From the NCBI RefSeq assembly GCF_017355785.1, contig NZ_JAFEWE010000009.1, positions 62,001 through 126,000 of the forward strand: a stretch of 64,000 bases of DNA, read 5' to 3'. The stretch comes from Desertivirga arenae (GTDB lineage: Bacteria > Bacteroidota > Bacteroidia > Sphingobacteriales > Sphingobacteriaceae). The position numbers were made by a program, and so were the translations under genes. Positions 10,193 to 18,570 of this stretch are shown here, piece by piece. The first letter of the stretch is position 1; each line of letters begins with the position of its first letter. The notes beneath the pieces were generated by a model that had not been told where the DNA came from, made no database searches, and was given only the letters and a program-made list of their open reading frames with translations.

Positions 10193-10957
10193 ATGAAGGT
10201 ATTTCCATTATACGAGGGTTCTTATTCTGTAGACATATCTAAAAAATTCATTCCCTTCGACCCGAACATTCACGATTATAAAGACAGGCCCGGTTCGCTG
10301 TTTGTTTACGTGCAGCCCTTTCTTGTCGAAACGTCCAGCCATCTTATTGTTATTGATACTGGCTTGGGTTTTAAAACAGAACGCGGAGAATTGCTTATTC
10401 ATGAGAATATAAAAAAAGCAGGCTATGATCCAAGTGATGTAGATCTTGTATTAATGTCTCATCTGCATTTTGACCATTCTGCAGGAATGGTATTTGAAGG
10501 GGATGGGAAATGGCAATTGAGCTTTCCCAATGCTGAATATGTAATTAACAGGGGTGAGTGGGAAAGTGCATACAGTAGCCCATCAAAGTCATACCGGACG
10601 GAGATCTTTGATATAGTGCAGAGAAGTGGAAGTGTTAATTTTATAGAAGGTGCCGGACGGCTAAATAACCAGGTGACCTATGAATTAACCGGAGGCCACT
10701 GCGAGTACCATCAGGTATTCTTAATCGAGGATGGGGACGAGAAAGTGTTTTTTGGAGGAGATATACTTCCAGAGCCTGAACAACTTCTAAGGAAATTTAA
10801 GGCGAAGTACGACTTCGATCCTACCAAGGCAATGGAGCTTCGTGATCACTACGGAAAATTAGCAGCTGAGAATAATTGGCTCTGCTTGTTTTATCATGCG
10901 AAAAGCCAGGCAACAGGAAGGGTAGAAATGAAGGGAGATGCCTTTAGGATCCTTTAG
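10193..10957 (+). CDS. Metallo-beta-lactamase-fold hydrolase (lactonase/glyoxalase II-like)
   Basis: The 254-residue soluble protein carries the dinuclear metal motif HLHFDH (90-95), a further His in GGHCEYH (near 183), an Asp in FFGGDILPEP (near 195) and a final His in FYHAKS (near 237). The layout resembles the N-acyl homoserine lactonase/MBL-fold branch, in which the family's catalytic tyrosine and metal residues vary. The substrate cannot be assigned, so a quorum-quenching role should not be assumed. It has no signal peptide. It is monocistronic, divergent from recJ (about 195 bases apart) and convergent with the YceI gene across a hairpin. Confidence 0.8.
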   Translation: MKVFPLYEGSYSVDISKKFIPFDPNIHDYKDRPGSLFVYVQPFLVETSSHLIVIDTGLGFKTERGELLIHENIKKAGYDPSDVDLVLMSHLHFDHSAGMVFEGDGKWQLSFPNAEYVINRGEWESAYSSPSKSYRTEIFDIVQRSGSVNFIEGAGRLNNQVTYELTGGHCEYHQVFLIEDGDEKVFFGGDILPEPEQLLRKFKAKYDFDPTKAMELRDHYGKLAAENNWLCLFYHAKSQATGRVEMKGDAFRIL

Positions 10958-10960
10958 AAA

Positions 10961-11001
10961 AAGATTTACGAAGTACGAAAGAAGTTCGCTTCGTAAATCT
11001 T
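10961..11001. terminator. 13-bp inverted repeat between convergent genes, terminator-like
   Basis: A perfect 13-bp stem (AAGATTTACGAAG at 10961-10973 with CTTCGTAAATCTT at 10989-11001) and 15-base loop start 3 bases after the hydrolase stop. The U-run is weak. The left arm and loop resemble a GATTTACGAA-type sequence seen again near 47514, so this may be a dispersed repeat used as a terminator. Confidence 0.65.
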
Positions 11002-11014
11002 AACATGTAACACT

Positions 11015-11608
11015 CTATTTCCTACAAACGAGATTAATATTAAGTATGAACTCGTCGTCTATAGCTTTATCACCGATGTCACCGAAAAAGCTTTTGGAAC
11101 GATAGCGGATATCATATTTTGTACGATCTACTTTTACATCTCTTGCCAGGGCAGTTAAGCCGTTCTTCTGCTTTTTCAAACTAGCCGGAAAGCTTATGCT
11201 GTTGGTAATTCCTTTAATGGTAAGATTGCCTGTAATAGTGGCTTTATCCGGAGCGTTTTGAGTTACCTTAGTAATTGTAAAAGATGATGCAGGGAATTTC
11301 TCAATAGCGAAGAAATCTTCACCGCGAAGGTGTCCCAATAGGTTCTGGGCTGAGCTGCCCTTCAAGTCGGTAACAGTCATTGATTTCATATCAATAGTAA
11401 AGGAACCGCCTTTTAGATTGGTATTATCCATAATTAAGGAGCCGTTGCTTAGCTTGACGAGTCCCCGGTGCTCGCCAGCTACCTTGCCTGCAATCCATTC
11501 GATGGAGCTTTTTTGCGTATCTGCTTTGAAAACATCTTCAGTTCTTCTTTTTTTAAAAGAGAAGGCAGTGATGGCCAATAACAGGATTAAAAGTGCTTTT
11601 ATTTTCAT
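11015..11608 (-). CDS. YceI-family lipocalin-like periplasmic protein
   Basis: The 197-residue protein has a signal peptide (about 1-18, KIKALLILLLAITAFS) and then a YceI domain. The pattern includes SSIEWIAGKVAGEHRG at its start, SFTIDMKSMTV, the HLRGEDFFAIEKFPASSF motif, and GNLTIKGITNSI near residue 130. YceI proteins form an extended lipocalin-like barrel that binds isoprenoid or other amphiphilic chains; a polyisoprenoid ligand is known for some members. No ligand is visible here. It stands alone on the minus strand, divergent from the trehalase. Confidence 0.9.
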   Translation of the reverse strand: MKIKALLILLLAITAFSFKKRRTEDVFKADTQKSSIEWIAGKVAGEHRGLVKLSNGSLIMDNTNLKGGSFTIDMKSMTVTDLKGSSAQNLLGHLRGEDFFAIEKFPASSFTITKVTQNAPDKATITGNLTIKGITNSISFPASLKKQKNGLTALARDVKVDRTKYDIRYRSKSFFGDIGDKAIDDEFILNINLVCRK

Positions 11609-11679
11609 CAGTGTTTTTTAGTGTAAAAGTAAGGATTAGAGCTTTTAAACTAAAAAAGGATTAAACTGTATGATAAAAT

Positions 11680-13263
11680 ATGAGAAACCTTCTTCTGCAA
11701 TCTTTTATCGTATTCTCTTTATTGGTTTCTTGTAAAGAAACACCTCACCCTCAGGTTAGGCAAGATCCACCCCGGAATGTTTTTCCAGGCTTGTTTGACA
11801 CCGTGCAACTTTCAGGGGTTTTTCCTGACAGCAAGACCTTTCCTGATTGTGTTCCTTTAAAGTCGCCACAGGAAATTATGGAAGCTTACCAAAGTAGTAA
11901 AGGTGCTGCAGCGTTTAATCTTAAAGATTTTGTTAGTCAAAACTTTCGTTTGCCAGCTGTTACTAACAAACCTTTCAAGACACTTAATAAATCAGATGTA
12001 GAAGGTCACATTAACGAGCTTTGGGAGGTATTGACGCGGAATCCCACGGAAGTGCCGGTTAATAGCTCTTTACTCCAATTACCCAAGCCGTATGTTGTTC
12101 CCGGAGGGCGTTTCAGGGAGATCTATTACTGGGATTCCTATTTCACTATGCTCGGTTTAGCTCATAGCGGCAGACATGACCTTATTGAAAATATGGTTAA
12201 TAATTTCGCATCGCTGATCAGAACTTATGGCTTTATTCCCAATGGAAACCGCACCTATTACTTAACCCGCTCTCAACCTCCATTTTTCTCATTAATGGTA
12301 CGCTTGCTGATGGAGGTAAAGAAGGAGAAAGCAGACTCTATCCTTAAAGCAAACCGGGACGCGTTGGAGAAAGAGTACAAATTCTGGATGGATGACCGGG
12401 GAATTAAAAAAGGGGCGGTTGGACATGTAGTGCATCTTCCGGATGGAAGTGTCTTGAACCGGTATTGCGATAAAGGCGACTGGCCAAGGGAGGAAGCATT
12501 TAAAGAGGATGTAAAAACTGCAAAAGAGAGCCAAAAAGTATCTGGCAAAGTTTACAGGGATTTAAGGTCGGGAGCTGAATCAGGCTGGGATTTCAGCAGC
12601 AGATGGTTCGCAGACGGAAAGAACTTGAGCACCATTCAAACTACCGATATTATTGCCGTCGATCTGAACTGTCTTCTTTATCATCTCGAACAAACCCTTG
12701 CTATGGCTTATACCAGGAAGAAAGATGATTTAAAACGGACTTACATGTTAGAGTTAGCAGAGAGACGAAAAATCGCGCTGGATCGATTCTGCTGGGACAG
12801 AGGCTTAGGTTATTTCCGAGATTATAATTGGAGAACCCTCACCCAAACACCCCAACTCTCCCTAGCCGGAATGTATCCTTTGTATTTCAAAATGGTTAAG
12901 CAAAACAGGGCAAACGCGATCGCAGTGCAATTGCAACGCACCTTCCTGCAGCCTGGCGGTTTGCTTACTACGCCAGTTAATACCGGCCAACAATGGGATG
13001 CACCCAATGGCTGGGCTCCCTTGCAATGGTTGGCTATTTCTGGCCTGAATAAGTATGGGAATAAAAAGCTGGCCATGGAAATCTCCAGAAGATGGGTAAG
13101 CTTAAATATTAAGGTGTTTAATAGATCTGGTAAGTTAATGGAAAAATATAATGTAGTAGACACTACCCAGGTGGCAGGAGGGGGAGAGTATCCAACGCAA
13201 GACGGATTCGGCTGGACCAATGGAGTTTTATTGAGCTTGTTGAAGACTGAGCTTAATGACTAA
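11680..13263 (+). CDS. Periplasmic-facing lipoprotein trehalase (GH37)
   Basis: The product hydrolyses alpha,alpha-trehalose to two glucose molecules. A lipoprotein signal peptide with lipobox LVSC (Cys18) predicts membrane anchoring outside the cytoplasm. Both trehalase signatures are visible: PGGRFREIYYWDSY (141-154) and QWDAPNGWAPLQW (438-450). By comparison with E. coli trehalase, the catalytic acid is Asp304 (ESGWDFSSRW) and the base Glu503 (GGGEYPTQDGFGW). The 527-residue length is normal. No trehalose transporter or other sugar genes lie next to it, so it appears to act as a stand-alone scavenging enzyme. Confidence 0.93.
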   Translation: MRNLLLQSFIVFSLLVSCKETPHPQVRQDPPRNVFPGLFDTVQLSGVFPDSKTFPDCVPLKSPQEIMEAYQSSKGAAAFNLKDFVSQNFRLPAVTNKPFKTLNKSDVEGHINELWEVLTRNPTEVPVNSSLLQLPKPYVVPGGRFREIYYWDSYFTMLGLAHSGRHDLIENMVNNFASLIRTYGFIPNGNRTYYLTRSQPPFFSLMVRLLMEVKKEKADSILKANRDALEKEYKFWMDDRGIKKGAVGHVVHLPDGSVLNRYCDKGDWPREEAFKEDVKTAKESQKVSGKVYRDLRSGAESGWDFSSRWFADGKNLSTIQTTDIIAVDLNCLLYHLEQTLAMAYTRKKDDLKRTYMLELAERRKIALDRFCWDRGLGYFRDYNWRTLTQTPQLSLAGMYPLYFKMVKQNRANAIAVQLQRTFLQPGGLLTTPVNTGQQWDAPNGWAPLQWLAISGLNKYGNKKLAMEISRRWVSLNIKVFNRSGKLMEKYNVVDTTQVAGGGEYPTQDGFGWTNGVLLSLLKTELND

Positions 13264-13368
13264 CAATCCTCTATCTTGTGTCCCGAATACAAGTGAAGAT
13301 TTGTTTAGCTCAGGTTAACAAAAAAGTTTGAGTAAACCACATTAATGGAAGCTTGTTGATAGTTAACC

Positions 13369-14643
13369 ATGGTAGACGAAAATATTTTAATAATTGGAGC
13401 TGGCGCATCCGGACTGATGGCAGCCAGAGAACTTGCCAGAGAGGGCAGACGGGTTACGGTGCTGGAGGCAAAAGAAAAAACCGGAGGACGTATACTTGAT
13501 ATTCCGGCATCTGGCAGCACTATTCCTTTTATGCTTGGCGCGGAATTTATACATGGGAATGCTGAACTTACCTTTGAACTTTTAAAAGAGGCTGGAATAG
13601 AGTTTAGTAATATTTCGGGCAAAAGTTACTTTTCAAGGGATGGTAAGCTTGAGGATTATGGCTCAGACCAGGAGTTCTGGCCTGAGTTTAATGAAAAGCT
13701 AGACCTCCTTACGGAAGATATCACATTGACTGAGTTTTTAGATAGATATTTCAAAGAAGAACAGCACAAAGAGTTACGAGAATCCGTCATCCGCTTTGCC
13801 GAGGGCTACGATGCTGCAGACGCTAATAGAGTTAGTGTTTTGAGTCTAAAAAAAGAGTGGGAGCAGGATGATCAGGAGCATCAGTACCGGGTTGAAGGTG
13901 GATATAGTAAATTGATCGAGCACCTGGAAAATGAGTGTCTGGACGCTGGTGTTGTAATTGTTACAGGTAAAGTTGTCTCTCATTTCAACTGGTCCCGTGG
14001 TTTCGTAGAAGCTATAACCATTGACGGAGAGCGCTACGCTGCCCGTAAAGTTATCATCACCATTCCCTTAGGTGTCCTCCAGATTAAAGACGGCAGTGCA
14101 GGTGCTGTTAACTTTACTCCGCCCTTGCCTATAAGGATGGGAGCTGTTAGGGCCATGGGCTTTGGCTCTGTGATAAAAGTTGTCCTGGAATTTGATCAAT
14201 GCTTTTGGCCAGAGGATGCAGGTTTTATTTTCTCAAATGAAATTATTCCTGTTTGGTGGACGCAAAATCCATCTCCTTCCAAAGTATTAACGGGCTGGCT
14301 TGCCGGACCTTCCGTGGAAAAGCTAAAGGATAAACCAGAAAGTGAGCTAATTGAGATAGCATTAGATGCTTTAAGTAAAATCTTCGAGTTGGATTCAAAG
14401 CTGTTAGGTGCGGGACTGAAGCATGCTCATGCCTGCAATTGGACCAATAATCCATTTTCAAGAGGGGCCTATACTTATACCACGGTAGAAGAACCTAATG
14501 CGGCAGCTGTTTTAGGGAATGCAGTTCAGGAAACGCTCTATTTTGCAGGAGAAGGAATTTATCACGGACCCCAGATTGGAACAGTGGAAGCTGCACTTAT
14601 GAGTGGGCGAGAGGCTGCAAGAAGGGTGCTGAGCGGTTATTGA
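13369..14643 (+). CDS. Flavin-containing amine oxidase-family oxidoreductase
   Basis: The 424-residue protein begins with an FAD-binding Rossmann motif (GAGASG, 10-15) ending in VLEAKEKTGGRI (about 31-42), and closes with LYFAGEGIYHGPQIGTVEAA, the second FAD-contacting motif of the amine oxidase family. Members oxidise amines, polyamines or related carbon-nitrogen bonds and release hydrogen peroxide. The active-site lysine cannot be fixed by eye and the substrate is unknown. There is no signal peptide, so it is likely cytoplasmic. lpxK starts 50 bases downstream but seems to have its own promoter. Confidence 0.85.
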   Translation: MVDENILIIGAGASGLMAARELAREGRRVTVLEAKEKTGGRILDIPASGSTIPFMLGAEFIHGNAELTFELLKEAGIEFSNISGKSYFSRDGKLEDYGSDQEFWPEFNEKLDLLTEDITLTEFLDRYFKEEQHKELRESVIRFAEGYDAADANRVSVLSLKKEWEQDDQEHQYRVEGGYSKLIEHLENECLDAGVVIVTGKVVSHFNWSRGFVEAITIDGERYAARKVIITIPLGVLQIKDGSAGAVNFTPPLPIRMGAVRAMGFGSVIKVVLEFDQCFWPEDAGFIFSNEIIPVWWTQNPSPSKVLTGWLAGPSVEKLKDKPESELIEIALDALSKIFELDSKLLGAGLKHAHACNWTNNPFSRGAYTYTTVEEPNAAAVLGNAVQETLYFAGEGIYHGPQIGTVEAALMSGREAARRVLSGY

Positions 14644-14681
14644 AATGACAGGGTGCGGAGCCTTATTCCCTCTGAATAAGC

Positions 14682-14689
14682 TATCTTTG
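14682..14689 (+). promoter_or_regulatory. -7 box close to the lpxK start codon (possible leaderless promoter)
   Basis: TATCTTTG fits TAnnTTTG exactly and ends 4 bases before the lpxK ATG (14694). If used, transcription would begin at or within a base or two of the ATG. Confidence 0.45.
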
Positions 14690-14693
14690 TCAG

Positions 14694-15740
14694 ATGCACT
14701 ATCTGCGCCTGTTTTTGTATCCTTTATCTGTTCTATACGGAGTAATCGTCTTTCTCAGGAATTTGGCTTACGATGCTGGTGTTTTTAAGTCGAAGAAATA
14801 TCCGGTTCCAGTGATTGGTATCGGTAATCTGGCTGTAGGAGGATCAGGCAAAAGTCCGATGGCCGAATATATCATCCGCTTACTAAAAGGCGAAAAAAGG
14901 GTAGCTGTTTTAAGTCGCGGTTACGGGCGAAAAACTCAAGGCTTTCGTTTTGTAGAGGTACAGGATTCACCAAAAGATGCGGGAGATGAACCTTTACAGT
15001 TCCGTAAAAAATTTAAGGATATCACCGTAGCTGTAGCAGAAAAGAGAGTGACCGGATTGGATATACTAGAGTGGGACCATGATGTAGTTATTCTGGATGA
15101 CGCTTTTCAGCACCGGGCAGTAGAGGCGGGGCTTAACCTATTATTATTTGATTATTCCCGGCTGGACGAACCTTTTATTGTGTTTCCTGCAGGTAATTTT
15201 CGGGAGCCTTTCGCCGGTAGAAAACGTGCACAGGTTATTATTGTCACAAAAACCCCTAAAACCCTTGAGCAAGAGGAACGGGAGATCATTTTGAAGCGGA
15301 TCAAACCCTTTTCTCATCAAAAAGTATTTTATTCATTTTTGGACTACGGAGATCTTATACCTGTATTCGGCGAAAATAAGCCAACAGCCCTGGCGTCACT
15401 GTCTTCGGAAACTGTCGTTTATCTTCTTTCCGGGATAGCTAATCCTGGTCCTCTGGTTGACAAGCTGGAAAGTCTTTTCAAGAATGTTAAACATCATGAA
15501 TATCCCGACCATCACCCTTTTACAATAAAAAATATTACTAAACTTGTAGATGATTTCAAGTCGGGTGCAGGATTTGAAAAAATTATTATCACTACAGAGA
15601 AAGATGCTCAGCGATTACAGGAAGCTGGCCTTAAAGAACTTTTAAACGAGTTTCCGGTTTATTACCTGCCGGTAGCAGCAAGGATACATTCACCAGATGC
15701 TGACGGGTTTGACAATTTAATTAAGGAATATGTTGGTTGA
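14694..15740 (+). CDS. lpxK: Tetraacyldisaccharide 4'-kinase
   Basis: LpxK phosphorylates the 4' position of the lipid A disaccharide at the inner membrane. The 348 residues contain an N-terminal membrane-associating helix (about 1-25), the P-loop GNLAVGGSGKSP (44-55), SRGYGRKTQGF (about 75-85), AGDEPLQF and the DDAFQHR motif (near 135), all diagnostic for LpxK. It overlaps punA by 11 bases and is followed by the porin gene, giving an lpxK-punA-porin operon. Its presence shows that the cell makes 4'-phosphorylated lipid A precursors. Confidence 0.95.
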   Translation: MHYLRLFLYPLSVLYGVIVFLRNLAYDAGVFKSKKYPVPVIGIGNLAVGGSGKSPMAEYIIRLLKGEKRVAVLSRGYGRKTQGFRFVEVQDSPKDAGDEPLQFRKKFKDITVAVAEKRVTGLDILEWDHDVVILDDAFQHRAVEAGLNLLLFDYSRLDEPFIVFPAGNFREPFAGRKRAQVIIVTKTPKTLEQEEREIILKRIKPFSHQKVFYSFLDYGDLIPVFGENKPTALASLSSETVVYLLSGIANPGPLVDKLESLFKNVKHHEYPDHHPFTIKNITKLVDDFKSGAGFEKIIITTEKDAQRLQEAGLKELLNEFPVYYLPVAARIHSPDADGFDNLIKEYVG

Positions 15741-16545
15741 TATTTATAGTACTACGGAATATATAAAAAGGCGTATTGGAGATTTCGTTCCGGAAATCGG
15801 GATCATACTGGGAACCGGCTTAGGTGGGCTGGTATCAGAAATAGAGATTCAACATAAGTTGATGTACTCCAATATCCCAAATTTCCCTATTTCTACGCTT
15901 GAATTCCATTCAGGGCGGTTGATCTTTGGAACTTTAAAGGGGAAGAATGTAGTGGCAATGCAGGGACGCCTTCACCATTATGAGGGCTATGATATGAAGC
16001 AAATAACCTTCCCGGTGAGAGTAATGAAGATGCTTGGAATTAAACATTTGTTTGTATCAAATGCCAGCGGCGCTTTAAATCCTGATATTAAGACGGGAGA
16101 TCTGATGATCATTGAGGATCATATCAATTTGCAGCACGACAATCCCTTAAGAGGAAGAAATTACGATGACCTGGGTCCTCGTTTTCCTGATATGAGTCAA
16201 CCTTACAGCAAGGAAATGATTGCAAAAGCTGCACAAGTTGCTAAAGAAAATAACATCAGGTGCCATACAGGCGTTTACGTTTCTGTTGCCGGGCCGAACC
16301 TTGAAACGAAGGCGGAGTACAGGTTTTTAAGGATCATAGGGGGAGATGCAGTTGGAATGAGTACCGTGCCCGAAGTTATCGTTGCCAAGCATATGGGGCT
16401 TCCGGTCTTTGCTATATCAGTGATAACAGATGAAGGATATCATGACGAACTGGAACCTGTATCTGTTGAACAAATTTTAAAAGTAGCCGAAGAAGCAGAG
16501 CCGAAAATGACCCTTATATTAAAAGAACTGCTGTCCTCTTTATAA
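15730..16545 (+). CDS. punA: Purine-nucleoside phosphorylase (trimeric type)
   Basis: The enzyme cleaves purine nucleosides with phosphate to the free base and ribose 1-phosphate in salvage. Its 271 residues show the trimeric-class motifs GIILGTGLGGL (about 24-34), EFHSGRL, QGRLHHYEGY, SNASGALNP (about 113-121), GVYVSVAGPNLETKAEYR and GMSTVPEVIVA. The length fits the low-molecular-mass mammalian-type class rather than hexameric DeoD. The ATG lies inside the end of lpxK (11-base overlap) and the stop codon overlaps the porin ATG by one base, so translation is probably coupled in all three genes. Confidence 0.93.
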   Translation: MLVDIYSTTEYIKRRIGDFVPEIGIILGTGLGGLVSEIEIQHKLMYSNIPNFPISTLEFHSGRLIFGTLKGKNVVAMQGRLHHYEGYDMKQITFPVRVMKMLGIKHLFVSNASGALNPDIKTGDLMIIEDHINLQHDNPLRGRNYDDLGPRFPDMSQPYSKEMIAKAAQVAKENNIRCHTGVYVSVAGPNLETKAEYRFLRIIGGDAVGMSTVPEVIVAKHMGLPVFAISVITDEGYHDELEPVSVEQILKVAEEAEPKMTLILKELLSSL

Positions 16546-18530
16546 TGAAATATTATTCGCTCCTCATAGGTTTAATTCTGACCTGCATAACCTCGGTATA
16601 TGCTCAGGTTCGTCCTGCTAATCCACCAACAGGCCGGAGTGCCGACAAGGAACTTGACTCGCTGAGAAAGCGGGAGGAAGAGAAACTGGATACGGTTATT
16701 TTTACGGCAAAGTACATTCGGTACACGACTGTGGGTTTGCTAAAAGATAGCACGCGAACTGTTTTTCTAGATACATTATTGACCCATTTCCATCATTATA
16801 ATCCGTTGATATCTCCGGAGCGACCTACTATAAATCTAGGGAATATAGGTCAGCCTGCAAGGGAAATGCTTTTTAATCCCAGGAAGACAATCGGTTTTGA
16901 CCCTGGTTTCCATTCGCTGGATTTTTACCGGTTAAACCAGGATTCTATTCGATATTATAGAGCCCGTACTCCGTTTACCTCGTTATATTACGTGAACGGA
17001 ACCTCAAGGGAACAGATCTTCAGAGTCACTCACTCTCAGAATATTAAACCAAACTGGAATTTTGGGGCAAATTATTTCAGGGTTAATAATGAAGGTTTTT
17101 ACCTGAATCAAAATACGAGCAATTTAAATGCAAGTGTTTTTACCTGGTATGAAGGGCCTAAGAAGCGGTATAATTTACTGGTGAATGGTTTGTTTAATAC
17201 GCTCAAAAATGCCGAGAACGGCTCAGTAGTGGATGAAAACATCTTTGAAGAGAAAGAGGATAATGGAATTTCATCTACCGTACGTTTGGGTGGAAACCCT
17301 CCCGTCAGGAACGTATGGAAGCAAAAGGAATACTTTATCAAGCAGTTTTACTATATAGGCAGGTTGGATACCGTTAAAACTGCTGATTCGGTGATTGCGA
17401 GTGTGCGACCTACTCAACGGTTCTCGCATCAGTTCACTTATGCTAATGATGCCTACACTTTTGATAAGCCTATAGCAGGCGCACAAAGTGTGTTTCCTTC
17501 TATGGTTGCTGATACACTTGCTTTTAAAGATTCAACTACAGTTAAAAGGATCAGTAATGAATTCAGGTATAGTTTCTATTTACGGGGACGATCTTTAAGC
17601 TTTGTGAAGAATGAGTTGAAGCTTGATGTTGGACTACAGCATGATCTGTATAAGTACCAGCAGTTACCGCTTGACAGAGAAGGTTTTCAAAACGTAACGT
17701 TGAAGGGGGATTTGGGCTATCGTTTCAGTGACAGGGTGTATGTGAATGGCTCAATTAACCAGATCACTGTTGGACGGAATGCTGGTGATTACCTTTACGA
17801 AGCACAAAGTGAGATCCAGTTAAGTAAATCAGTAGGAAGGGTGATAATAGGAGCATATATTCAAAATAAATCTCCGGAAGCTCTATATGAGAGATCAACG
17901 TATTTCTATCACAACTGGAATGAATCTTTCGATAATACAAAAATTAACAACCTGTCATTTACATACCTGAATCCAAAGTATAACTTCAGAGCGAAAGCTG
18001 AGTATTTCCTGATGTCGAAGTATCTGTACTATGAAAGATCTGATAGTAGTAGTTTGCAAATAAAGCCGATGCAGGCTGATAATCTTATCAACATGCTTAA
18101 GATCACCGGGCGTAAAGATTTCCACTTTGGTCGTTTCAATCTTGAGAGTTATCTTGTTCTCCAAAAATCAGATTTTCAAGATCTTCTGCAAACGCCTGAG
18201 ATCTATACCTTCCATAGCTTCTATTATAAAAGGAGATTTTCTCCTTCAGTTGCAGCTCATGCCGGATTTGATCTGCGCTGGAATTCTCAATATAATGCTC
18301 CCTCCTACGCTATTAACGTTAGTCAGTTCTACGTTGGAAATGATGTTCGATTTTCATCCTATCCTATTGTAGACGTGTGGGGCGAATTTGCACTGAAAAG
18401 AGCAAATATATTCTTGAGGTACGACTATGCCAATCAGGGGCTCTTGTCGAAAGGTTACTATACTGTTAATCGTTATCCAATGCCCGGATCTCTGCTGAGA
18501 TTTGGGGTACAATGGAATTTCTACGATTAG
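16545..18530 (+). CDS. Putative outer-membrane porin (Porin_10-like)
   Basis: The 661-residue product has a clear signal peptide (about 1-20, ending VYAQ). Its amphipathic beta-strand character and frequent aromatic residues end in FGVQWNFYD, a typical final strand ending in an aromatic-rich motif. It resembles the Bacteroidetes putative porin family (Porin_10). The segment after the signal is charged and Arg/Glu-rich (about 32-45). Being third in an operon with lpxK and punA suggests co-expression with envelope growth or nucleoside use, and a role in nucleoside uptake is possible but unproven. The family call is moderately firm. Confidence 0.75.
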   Translation: MKYYSLLIGLILTCITSVYAQVRPANPPTGRSADKELDSLRKREEEKLDTVIFTAKYIRYTTVGLLKDSTRTVFLDTLLTHFHHYNPLISPERPTINLGNIGQPAREMLFNPRKTIGFDPGFHSLDFYRLNQDSIRYYRARTPFTSLYYVNGTSREQIFRVTHSQNIKPNWNFGANYFRVNNEGFYLNQNTSNLNASVFTWYEGPKKRYNLLVNGLFNTLKNAENGSVVDENIFEEKEDNGISSTVRLGGNPPVRNVWKQKEYFIKQFYYIGRLDTVKTADSVIASVRPTQRFSHQFTYANDAYTFDKPIAGAQSVFPSMVADTLAFKDSTTVKRISNEFRYSFYLRGRSLSFVKNELKLDVGLQHDLYKYQQLPLDREGFQNVTLKGDLGYRFSDRVYVNGSINQITVGRNAGDYLYEAQSEIQLSKSVGRVIIGAYIQNKSPEALYERSTYFYHNWNESFDNTKINNLSFTYLNPKYNFRAKAEYFLMSKYLYYERSDSSSLQIKPMQADNLINMLKITGRKDFHFGRFNLESYLVLQKSDFQDLLQTPEIYTFHSFYYKRRFSPSVAAHAGFDLRWNSQYNAPSYAINVSQFYVGNDVRFSSYPIVDVWGEFALKRANIFLRYDYANQGLLSKGYYTVNRYPMPGSLLRFGVQWNFYD

Positions 18531-18570
18531 AAGCGGCATTTTAAATCGAATGGTTGTTTCTAATTCTGAG

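Noticed and set aside
10193-10957. Calling the metallo-hydrolase a quorum-quenching lactonase
   Set aside because: The HxHxDH motif and fold alone do not set the substrate, and no quorum-sensing genes are nearby.
12822-13220. A 132-codon minus-strand frame inside the trehalase gene
   Set aside because: It lies over the catalytic region of a clear GH37 enzyme and shows no domain or start signal of its own.
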